Below, in pieces: positions 28,937 to 35,778 of a stretch of DNA of 64,000 nucleotides. Origin of the DNA: Natrinema pellirubrum DSM 15624. GTDB taxonomy: Archaea > Halobacteriota > Halobacteria > Halobacteriales > Natrialbaceae. The notes beneath the pieces are model-generated. The model was not told the origin of the DNA. It ran no database searches and worked only from the letters and a program-made list of their open reading frames with translations. The position numbers and the translations under genes are program-made. The first letter of the stretch is position 1. Each line of letters starts with the position of its first letter. The DNA lies in the NCBI RefSeq assembly GCF_000230735.2, contig NC_019962.1, positions 2,604,001-2,668,000 on the forward strand. Direction: 5' to 3'.

Positions 28937-29722
28937 CTACTCGGCTTCGGCCGCTTCCGTCTCCGAGTCGTCCGATCCCTCGTCGGTCACCGTCTCGACG
29001 ATCTCCGTGGTCATCTCTTCCCGGCTGAGGTTGGCCTTCACGCCGACGTCTTTCGCGACCGACTGCAGGTCGCTGTAGGACAACACCCCGAGGAAGTCCT
29101 CGAGGGTGTCTTCCCGCAGGTCTTCGATCTCTTCGACGGACGGCTCGGTGTCTCCGTCCGAATCCGCCGTTTCGTCGGTTTCCTCGCCGCCCTCGGTTTC
29201 CGACTCGGTCTCGGCACTGTCCTCGACCTCCTCGTCAGCCTCGTCGGAGTCCGCCTCCTCGTCGACCGACGGTTCGTCCGTGTCCGACTCCGCCTCGCCC
29301 TCCGATTCCGCGTCGTCGGTATCCCCGCCTTCGTCGCTGCCTCCCTCGAGCAGGCCCTCGACGCCGCCACCTTCGGTGACGCCTTTCGCCATCGACTCGA
29401 GGGAGTCACGGCCCTCGATCTCCGAGATCGATTCCCGAACGGCGTCCGTGACCGCCGTCCGAACCTCGGCCGGCAGGTCGCCGAGTTCCTTGCCCTCCTC
29501 GAGGCCCTCGGCGACCGTCTCGTGGACCTCGCGACCGACGGCGGTCCCCAGTTGCCGCCCGAACTGCTCGCCGAACTGGCGGCCGACCGCGGCCCCGACC
29601 TCGCCGCCGTCGATACTGTCCTCGAGGCTGCCGTCGCCGAGCAAGTCGGCCACGTCGACCTGTTCTTTTACCTCGTCGGCGACCATCCCCTTCAGCCCGG
29701 ACTCGTCACTCACGCCGATCAC
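28937..29722 (-). CDS. Acidic cluster protein 3: glycine-zipper plus SAP-like domain
   Basis: A 261-residue protein of unknown family. Glycines recur every fourth residue at 39, 43, 47, 51, 55, 59 and 63 (for example VGAAVGRQFGEQFGRQLG), forming a seven-glycine zipper. A helical part follows (about 70-115), then a Glu/Asp/Ser-rich region (about 125-195). The C-terminal 50 residues resemble a SAP or Rho-N type helix-extended-loop-helix (YSDLQSVAKDVGVKANLSRE). The zipper is paralogous to that of the gene upstream, 41 nt away. It could be an oligomeric scaffold with a nucleic-acid or protein-binding end. Confidence 0.68.
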   Translation of the reverse strand: MIGVSDESGLKGMVADEVKEQVDVADLLGDGSLEDSIDGGEVGAAVGRQFGEQFGRQLGTAVGREVHETVAEGLEEGKELGDLPAEVRTAVTDAVRESISEIEGRDSLESMAKGVTEGGGVEGLLEGGSDEGGDTDDAESEGEAESDTDEPSVDEEADSDEADEEVEDSAETESETEGGEETDETADSDGDTEPSVEEIEDLREDTLEDFLGVLSYSDLQSVAKDVGVKANLSREEMTTEIVETVTDEGSDDSETEAAEAE

Positions 29723-29763
29723 CGCCGCTCAAGCGGGCGTCGTAGCGAAGCCGGCTCACGGGC

Positions 29764-30261
29764 TTACTCTTCCTCCTCGGCTTCGGCTTCCATTTCGTTC
29801 TCGGCGTCCTCGTCGGCCGCGTCGTCGCCCTCCGCCGACTCCTCGTCGCCGGCATCGGCGTCGCTTTCGGCCTCGTCTTCCGCCTCGGTTTCTTTTTCGG
29901 TGGCTTCGTCTTCGGACTCGGTACTCTCCTCGTCGGGCGACTCCTCGCCCTCGGATTCCGACTCATCGGACTCCGCTTCGGTGGCTTCCTCCTCGGAGGC
30001 GCCGCTTTCCTCCTCGGCTTCCGACTCGGACTCGTCGCTGCTGAGCAGTTCCTCGACGACCATGCTCCCGATCGTCCGGCCGAGCGATTCGCCGACTTTG
30101 CGACCGACGAGCGCACCGATCTGCCCGCCGAGTGCCGCGCCGAGGGGCATGTCCTCGTCGATCTCGTCTTCCCACTGGGTCCCTTCGACGAGCTGGTCGA
30201 CGTCGATGTTCTCCGTGATCGCTTCCGTGTCGATCCGCTGTGTGATGGATTCGTCGCTCAT
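29764..30261 (-). CDS. Acidic cluster protein 2: glycine-zipper protein
   Basis: A 165-residue protein of unknown family. An N-terminal Ile/Asp-rich segment (QRIDTEAITENIDVDQLVEG) precedes a seven-glycine zipper with glycines at 41, 45, 49, 53, 57, 61 and 65 (LGGQIGALVGRKVGESLG). The last 90 residues are almost only Glu, Asp, Ser and Ala. The zipper region is charged, so an oligomerising helix is as likely as a membrane helix. The ATG overlaps the stop of the 462-residue gene upstream by 4 nt, indicating translational coupling. Confidence 0.68.
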   Translation of the reverse strand: MSDESITQRIDTEAITENIDVDQLVEGTQWEDEIDEDMPLGAALGGQIGALVGRKVGESLGRTIGSMVVEELLSSDESESEAEEESGASEEEATEAESDESESEGEESPDEESTESEDEATEKETEAEDEAESDADAGDEESAEGDDAADEDAENEMEAEAEEEE

Positions 30262-31646
30262 GATGTCGCCTCCGTTTCCGCTGCCGATTCCGGCTCGCCG
30301 CCGGACGCCGTTTCCTCGCTCTCGGGCTCGAGTTGCTCGATCAGTTGTTCGATCACCTGCGAGACGACGGCCGCGACGATCTCCTCGACGGGCAGACTGG
30401 GGACGAGCCCGGACAGCTTCTCGCGCAGCCAGCCGCCCACTCTGGCGAGCGGGCCGGGTGACTCCTCGCCCGCATCCACCTCGTCGGTCTCGTCCGCGGT
30501 TTCCTCGCCGGTCGTCTCGTCGGCCGCTTCATCCGCTTCCTCGCCCTCGTCCGCAGCAGCCTCGCTTTCCTCGGGACCGCCGCCGAAGAGCCCGCGGAGC
30601 CACGCCACGGGCTTCCTGAGGATCGCTTTGAGCCAGCCGCCGAGCGACGAGAGCGGGCCGCCGGACTCGCCCTCGGACTCCTCGCCTTCGGCTTCCCCGC
30701 CGCCGATACCGAGGAGCGCGGTCAGCCACTCTTTGGGCTTGCTCACTAACCCGCTGAGGAACTCCTTGGGCTTCTCGAGGAGGCCGCTGAGAAGCTCTTT
30801 GGCCTTCCCCGGGACCTTCTTGAGCAACTCGAGCGGCTTTTTCAGCAGCGATTTCGCCTTGTCCAGCATGGCACCGGGACCGTCGAGCAGCCCCGTCACC
30901 GCCGACAGCAGGTTCCCGAGCAGGTTGTTCGACCCCGGCCGCGCCGAGACGTCCAACTGCACCGGGTTCAGGTTCACCTCGAGGCCGAGCAGGTCGAGAA
31001 AGAGCCCGTCGAGATCGAGGTGGAGGACGCCGGCGGCGTCGTCGCCCTCGTAGACGTCCTCGGCGTCCGCAGCGTGGCCCTCTTCGCGATCGTCCTCGAC
31101 GAGGTCGCCGGTATCGGCCCGTTCGTCCTCGTCTTCGTCCTCCCCTGCTGAGTCCTCGTCTTCGGCGTCCGCGTCCGCGGGCTCTTCGTCGGTTTCCGCC
31201 TCGGAGGATTCCGCCGCCGGCCCTTCGTCAGTGTCTGCGTCCGACTGTTCCTCCTCGGCTTCCGCCGTTTCATCGTCCTCGGTTTCCTCTGCCTCGCTCT
31301 CCGACGACTCCTCGTCTTCTGTCGCTTCTTCGTCCGCAGCGTCCTCTTGCTCGTCCTCCGCGACCGTTTCGTCTTCGGCACCTTCCTCGTCCTCGGCTTC
31401 CGCTTCCGACCCCTCATCGCCGTCTTCGGCCGACTCGTCTTGCTCCGCTCCCGAGGCGTCTTCGTCGCCCTCGGGGCCGTCACCCTCGTCGTCCGGTTCT
31501 TCCATCTCCGCTTGGCCGCCATCGGTCAGCACCCGGTGTGGCGGCCCCGTCGGCCGCTTCCCCTCGTCGGGACGGCCCGCGGAGCGCTCGCCCCGCTCGA
31601 GGGCCGAACGCTCTCTCGAGCCGTCACGGTCGAACTCTGCGGTCAT
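30258..31646 (-). CDS. Acidic cluster protein 1: amphipathic 11-residue repeat protein
   Basis: Of its 462 residues, 50-200 are an acidic low-complexity arm. A conserved-looking core (about 207-256) combines short hydrophobic strands with GNLLGNLL-type helix motifs (LDLLGLEVNLNPVQLDV; NNLLGNLLSAVTGLLDG), a pattern I have seen in secreted bacterial and archaeal hypotheticals. Four in-phase 11-residue amphipathic repeats follow (270-280, 281-291, 292-302, 303-313: K-P/A-K/L-E-hydrophobic-L type). Then come a further helix, a second acidic arm and a C-terminal amphipathic helix (about 418-440). It is first in the cluster. A start at 31505 (Met48) is an alternative, because a TATA-like motif directly abuts 31646. 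Confidence 0.68.
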   Translation of the reverse strand: MTAEFDRDGSRERSALERGERSAGRPDEGKRPTGPPHRVLTDGGQAEMEEPDDEGDGPEGDEDASGAEQDESAEDGDEGSEAEAEDEEGAEDETVAEDEQEDAADEEATEDEESSESEAEETEDDETAEAEEEQSDADTDEGPAAESSEAETDEEPADADAEDEDSAGEDEDEDERADTGDLVEDDREEGHAADAEDVYEGDDAAGVLHLDLDGLFLDLLGLEVNLNPVQLDVSARPGSNNLLGNLLSAVTGLLDGPGAMLDKAKSLLKKPLELLKKVPGKAKELLSGLLEKPKEFLSGLVSKPKEWLTALLGIGGGEAEGEESEGESGGPLSSLGGWLKAILRKPVAWLRGLFGGGPEESEAAADEGEEADEAADETTGEETADETDEVDAGEESPGPLARVGGWLREKLSGLVPSLPVEEIVAAVVSQVIEQLIEQLEPESEETASGGEPESAAETEATS

Positions 31647-31749
31647 TATACGACAAAACGGACGGTAGTGAGCGTTGTGGGGGTTGGCCTTGCGTATGCG
31701 ACAGGCTCGGCCCAGCGGACAACGAACGTCGAAAACAAGTACCGATCCG

Positions 31750-33132
31750 CTACTCGAGCGAGCTGACTCGGAGCGCGTACTCGCCGCGGGTCTCGCCGTC
31801 GTCGTGGTAGGCGACGGGCTCCTCGATCGCGGCGATCGTTCCGTCGCCGACGGCCGCAGCCGTGGCGATTCCCTCGAGCCGTTCGACCCCGGCCGGACCG
31901 GACTCGAGGTCGAACCGGCGAACGGCGTGGGTGTCGGGATCGCGAACGCGGAAGTTCTGGGCACAGGGGGCAACCAGCTGGCCGCCGGCAGCGGCCAGGC
32001 CGTGGACGAAGCCCCGGACTTCGGCGTCCCACAGCGGGTCGCCGTCGGCGTCGAACGCCGCGACGCGGTGTTCGTTCGGGTGGCGGCTGTCGGTCTCGCG
32101 GCTCTCGACGGCGTAGGTGTTGCCGGTCACGAACGCGACCCGGCCATCGTCGGCGTAGACGTGGTTCGGATAGGCGTACAGGGTCTCGCCGTCGATTGCC
32201 GTTTCGACGGCGAGATCGACGCTCCAGCGCTCTGCCCCGCCGGGTCCGAGCAGGTAGCCCCGTTTGTCGCCGTGACTCGAGACTGCGATGGCGTCGCCGT
32301 CGAACGAGACGTCACCGACGCGGCGGTCGCCCTCGGTGCCGGGGTCCCACGTCCACTCGAGGTCGCCACCTTCGGCGGTTTCACCGTCTTCTCGCGGGCT
32401 TTGCCCGCTCGAACGTTCCGCGGAACTCCGTTCCGCGCGACCTCCGTTTCGCGACGACTCAGTCGTCGCGCCCGTCCCGAGGACGACGAGCCCGGTGTCG
32501 TGGTCGCCCATGCAGCGGTTGTAGCCGACCGCCAGCCGCTCGCCGTCGGCAGAGGGATCGAGCGCGATCGGCGAGGCGTCGGTCTCGTAGGTCCAGCAGA
32601 CAGCGCCGTCGGGGGCGAACGCATAGACGGTGCTGTGCCACTGTCGGGTCTCGCCGTCGCGTTCGTACCGCCGCGCGGCGGCGTAGAGCCGTTCGTTGCC
32701 GTCCGCGTCGGTCCCCGTCTCGAGCGCCACGACGTAGGGCAGGTAGAAGACGGTGTCCTTGACCGGCTCACCGACGTCGTCGGCAGTGTCGTAGCGCCAC
32801 CGGCGTTCGCCCGTCGCGGCATCGTAGGCCGCGATCGTTCCGGTCTCACCGCGGCCGGCGACGACGATCGTCTCGTCGTCTTCGAATGATGTGACCCCGA
32901 CCGCGTGGTCCGGATGAGCGACCGTCCACCGGGCCTCGAGCGAGTCGACATCGCGGGCGGTGACGGTGCCGTCCCACTCGCCGGTGACGACGAGATCGCC
33001 GGACTCGGCGAGTCCGACCGCCGAGCGGGTCCACATGTGGCGGCTGCGGGCGGGCTCGATCTCGCCCAGCGAGGCGGTCCGAAAGTCGAGGCCGTCCTCG
33101 CGTTCGGTGTCGACAGTCTCGGTCATCGTCAT
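31750..33132 (-). CDS. PQQ-type beta-propeller repeat protein of the cobalamin operon
   Basis: A 460-residue cytoplasmic (no signal peptide) beta-propeller. Blades show the WD/PQQ-like pattern (TIAAYDAATGERRWRYDT; HRVAAFDADGDPLWDAEV). It is the last gene of the cbiT-started operon, overlapping the DUF3209 stop by 4 nt. Family members sit in haloarchaeal cobalamin clusters, but their role is unknown to me; a scaffolding or substrate-channelling role is a guess. Between two blades a 35-residue Ser/Arg/Glu-rich insert is encoded by a three-hairpin element (see 32394-32469). Confidence 0.82.
   Translation of the reverse strand: MTMTETVDTEREDGLDFRTASLGEIEPARSRHMWTRSAVGLAESGDLVVTGEWDGTVTARDVDSLEARWTVAHPDHAVGVTSFEDDETIVVAGRGETGTIAAYDAATGERRWRYDTADDVGEPVKDTVFYLPYVVALETGTDADGNERLYAAARRYERDGETRQWHSTVYAFAPDGAVCWTYETDASPIALDPSADGERLAVGYNRCMGDHDTGLVVLGTGATTESSRNGGRAERSSAERSSGQSPREDGETAEGGDLEWTWDPGTEGDRRVGDVSFDGDAIAVSSHGDKRGYLLGPGGAERWSVDLAVETAIDGETLYAYPNHVYADDGRVAFVTGNTYAVESRETDSRHPNEHRVAAFDADGDPLWDAEVRGFVHGLAAAGGQLVAPCAQNFRVRDPDTHAVRRFDLESGPAGVERLEGIATAAAVGDGTIAAIEEPVAYHDDGETRGEYALRVSSLE
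32394..32469. repeat. Triple-hairpin palindromic element inside the beta-propeller gene
   Basis: Three perfect short palindromes in a row: gcgggc-ttt-gcccgc (32394-32408), gcggaac-tcc-gttccgc (32420-32436) and gcgacgact-c-agtcgtcgc (32451-32469). They lie in coding sequence, in frame, in a linker that is Ser/Arg/Glu-rich and unlike its surroundings. This is what an intergenic-type palindromic repeat looks like after insertion into a gene without breaking the frame. Confidence 0.65.
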
Positions 33133-33500
33133 TCCTCTACCGGAAAGGTCTCGTGGAGGGTGTCGTGGGCGTCGCCGAGCCCATCGACGATGCTCGATCC
33201 CTGTGTACGAAGCCGCTGGATCGCTCGCTCGGCGTTCCGGACCTCGAGCAGCCGGCCGCGCGTGTAGTCGAATTCGGGGTCCTCGCTATCCAGCGCGGCG
33301 ACCTCTTCCTCGAGGTCGACCAGCGCCGCGTCGAGGTGGCGTTCGATCTCCGTGAGGCTCTCGGCCTCCGCGAGGCCCTTGATCGGCCCCTCGAGGTGGC
33401 CCTCGAGTTCCTTCTCCGCGTGATCGCGGGTGCTGTCGTCCCCGACGCCGAGGACGTTCATCAGTCCGAGTCGTAGTGCTTCGATTTCGTGGCAGCTCAT
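33129..33500 (-). CDS. DUF3209 family protein
   Basis: A 123-residue helical protein that begins MSCHEIEALRLGLMNVLG and is helical throughout, with Glu-rich amphipathic helices. The family is known from haloarchaeal cobalamin clusters, typically beside cbiX. The conserved Cys3/His4 pair near the N-terminus could hold a metal, but no function has been shown to my knowledge. It lies 41 nt after the cbiX stop and overlaps the propeller gene by 4 nt. Confidence 0.85.
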   Translation of the reverse strand: MSCHEIEALRLGLMNVLGVGDDSTRDHAEKELEGHLEGPIKGLAEAESLTEIERHLDAALVDLEEEVAALDSEDPEFDYTRGRLLEVRNAERAIQRLRTQGSSIVDGLGDAHDTLHETFPVEE

Positions 33501-33541
33501 GGGTGTGTCGTGAAGTATCGGATTCGTGTGTTCGAACGGCG

Positions 33542-34774
33542 TTACAGCGTCTGATCGACGAGGTCGCTCACGATGCGGTCCCGGTCTAAGTGGTCCGAGA
33601 CGATCCGTTCGGCGTCGCCGTCGTCGACGCCGCCGTACCAGACCCCGTCCGGATAGACCGCGACCATCGGCCCGTCGCCACAGCGGCCGAGACAGGACGA
33701 CCGCGTGATGCGGGCATCGCAGTGATCCGAATCCCGGACCTCCTGTCGGAGTCGCTCGAGGACCGCCGGCGACCCCATCTTCGCGCAGGTCTGGTTGGTA
33801 CAGACCGCGACGTGTTTCTCGGGCGCATCGTGGCTGTCCGGCTCCGCGTCGACGTCGTCGCGGTCGGCGTGGGCCTCCTGGTGGGCAAGCGCCCGCAGCA
33901 TGGCCCGCGCACCGCCGACGTCTTCCTCGTAGCCCTCGAGGTCGACCTTGTACTTGCAGGTGTCACAGGACATCTCGACGCTGTCGGTCCGGGCCTCCTC
34001 CCAGCGGTCGGCGAATACGTCAAGCAGCCGGGAGTCGGTCCCGAGTGGATCGCCGGCCAGCGCGTCGACGTAGGGGTAGTCCTCGTCGAACTCGGCGGTC
34101 CAATCGCGCACCCGCTGGGTGAGGACGCCGTCACCGAGCATATACGGCAGGACGACGACCGCGTCGGGCCGGTGCTTCGAGAGCCCGTGGAGGGTGTCCT
34201 CGAGCGTCGGCTCGGTGACGCCGATGAAGGAGGCCTCGACGCGGTCGAACGCGCGGCCCTCGTAGAGCAGCCGGGCCAGTTTGTGGACGTCGCCGTTGGC
34301 GTCCGGATCGCTCGAGCCGCGGCCGCAGACGACGACGGCCACGTCGTCGTCCGCGCGGTCGACGCCGAGTTCGGCCTCGATGGCGGCGGCGCGGTCGTCC
34401 AGCAGATCGAGGATCGCGGGATGGACCCCCAGATGCGAGCCGTTGTTGATCTCGATGTCGTGTTCGGCCCGGGCCTGCTCGATCGCCAGGGGCACGTCGT
34501 TTTTGACGTGGCTCGCGGCGAACAGCGAGCAGTGGACGACCGTCACCTGCGAGGTGACAGGCGCGAGCTGGGCGAATGCCTCGTCGATCGCCGGCTCCGC
34601 GAGTTCGAGGAAAGCGGCGTCGACCGGGATGCCCAGCCGGGACTCGAGGTCGGCGGCCAGTTCGCGGACCTGTTCGTTGGACTTCTCGCGTCTGGAGCCG
34701 TGGCCGATCAGGAGGACGGCCTCGTCGTCGAAGCCGGCAGCGGGCGCGGCCGTGGTGTCGTCGGGTGTACTCAT
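33542..34774 (-). CDS. cbiX: Sirohydrochlorin cobaltochelatase CbiX with C-terminal [2Fe-2S] domain
   Basis: Inserts Co2+ into sirohydrochlorin, the first step of the early-cobalt B12 route. Residues about 15-265 hold two CbiX chelatase domains in tandem (LLIGHGSRREKSNEQ in the first; VVVCGRGSSDPDANGDVHKLAR in the second). After a CDTCKYKV motif and a His/Asp-rich linker, the last 100 residues form a thioredoxin-like [2Fe-2S] ferredoxin (C-x4-C in CTNQTC; C-x3-C in SSCLGRCGDGP). This long form is about three times the size of archaeal CbiXS. The start follows the upstream stop by 1 nt. Confidence 0.92.
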   Translation of the reverse strand: MSTPDDTTAAPAAGFDDEAVLLIGHGSRREKSNEQVRELAADLESRLGIPVDAAFLELAEPAIDEAFAQLAPVTSQVTVVHCSLFAASHVKNDVPLAIEQARAEHDIEINNGSHLGVHPAILDLLDDRAAAIEAELGVDRADDDVAVVVCGRGSSDPDANGDVHKLARLLYEGRAFDRVEASFIGVTEPTLEDTLHGLSKHRPDAVVVLPYMLGDGVLTQRVRDWTAEFDEDYPYVDALAGDPLGTDSRLLDVFADRWEEARTDSVEMSCDTCKYKVDLEGYEEDVGGARAMLRALAHQEAHADRDDVDAEPDSHDAPEKHVAVCTNQTCAKMGSPAVLERLRQEVRDSDHCDARITRSSCLGRCGDGPMVAVYPDGVWYGGVDDGDAERIVSDHLDRDRIVSDLVDQTL

Positions 34775-34775
34775 A

Positions 34776-35486
34776 TTACTCGTCGTAGGCGTCAGCCTGC
34801 TCGAGACTGCGCTCTAGCTTGCGTCGACGACTCGGCGCGAACAGACCCGTTTCCTCGCAGTCCTCGTAGAGCCACGTACCGAAGTCGGGTGCGGCGGCGT
34901 CGTCGACGCCGAACCAGTAGCCCCCCGAGGAGGTCTCCGAGAGGTCGCCCGTCGGCGCATCGACCGGACAGTCGGCGATCAACTCCCGTGCGAACGCGAG
35001 CAGGTCCCGATCGTCGTGGACGAACGAGATCCCGACGGTGCCACTCGAGGACTTGAAACAGACGGTGCCACAGCCCTCGAGCAGCCCCCGCAGGAGTTCG
35101 CGCTCGTGGCCCGCAAAGGCACCGAACCGGTAGTTGCCGCGGCCGTCGACGGGCAGCCCGAGCGCACCGCTGCGGCCGAGCAGCCCCGACTCGCCGTCGT
35201 CGGCGTCGATCGTCAGGACGTACTCGTCCTCGGTGCGCGTGATCGACGTGTCGTGGGCGTAGTCCCTGGTCGTCGTCTCGCGCTCGAGGTCGCCGCCCGC
35301 GACGGCGGCCAGCACCCCTGCGGACGCTTCATCGTTGGCGACGACTTCGATCCGGTCGTCGGACACGTCGCCGCTGCCGGCGACGTGACCCCAGAAGTAC
35401 GCCGTCGCGGCGTGGCCGGCCAGCGGGTCAGACGGAACCGATACCTCGAGTGCGTCGCCGTCGGCCGACGACTGGGCGTCGCTCAT
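34776..35486 (-). CDS. Cobalamin-operon protein with LAGLIDADG-like fold
   Basis: A 236-residue protein, not a known B12 enzyme. Two motifs 80-90 residues apart look like the paired helices of LAGLIDADG/WhiA proteins (AYFWGHVAGSGDV, about residue 29; LLRGLLEGCGTV, about 131). The second is followed by the usual beta-sheet and helix (VGISFVHDDRDLLAFARELI). The C-terminus ends in an RRRKLERS helix. The acidic active-site residue of each motif is replaced (Ser and Cys), so nuclease activity is unlikely. It overlaps the ferredoxin gene by 4 nt. A DNA-binding regulator or a ligand-binding fold are both possible. Confidence 0.7.
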   Translation of the reverse strand: MSDAQSSADGDALEVSVPSDPLAGHAATAYFWGHVAGSGDVSDDRIEVVANDEASAGVLAAVAGGDLERETTTRDYAHDTSITRTEDEYVLTIDADDGESGLLGRSGALGLPVDGRGNYRFGAFAGHERELLRGLLEGCGTVCFKSSSGTVGISFVHDDRDLLAFARELIADCPVDAPTGDLSETSSGGYWFGVDDAAAPDFGTWLYEDCEETGLFAPSRRRKLERSLEQADAYDE

Positions 35487-35749
35487 TCGCCCACCTCCTC
35501 GACGATGATGGCGTCCGTCGGGCAGGCCGCCGCGGCCTGCTGGGCCTCGTCGATGCGGTCGTCGTCGAACGTCGCGACGACGCGCTCGGCATTGTCGGTG
35601 ACCTCGCCCTCGCAGTCGTAGACCGGGTCCGCGTCCGGGTCGACGGTCGCGAGGCCGTCCTCGCCCTCGACGAATCGCGGGTCGCGGGTCAGACAGGCGA
35701 AGATGCCGTCGCAGGCGTCTTTCTCGATTGTGACTTCGTATCGTGGCAT
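35483..35749 (-). CDS. [3Fe-4S]/[4Fe-4S] monocluster ferredoxin
   Basis: An 88-residue small ferredoxin with C-x5-C (Cys13, Cys19) and a C-terminal Cys-Pro (Cys76), plus Cys46. The spacing without a second CxxC fits a [3Fe-4S] type, as in actinobacterial ferredoxins. It could supply electrons to B12 enzymes. It lies 29 nt after the upstream cbiH stop and overlaps the next gene by 4 nt. Confidence 0.85.
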   Translation of the reverse strand: MPRYEVTIEKDACDGIFACLTRDPRFVEGEDGLATVDPDADPVYDCEGEVTDNAERVVATFDDDRIDEAQQAAAACPTDAIIVEEVGE

Positions 35750-35778
35750 GATGATGTAGGTCGCTGGTGGGTCGTCGC

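Noticed and set aside
28700-31600. Dense short DNA repeats (tcctcg, ctcggc) over 3 kb that could be taken for a repeat array
   Set aside because: They come from runs of Asp, Glu, Ser and Ala codons in the acidic proteins; spacing is irregular and there is no conserved repeat-spacer unit, so it is not a CRISPR array.
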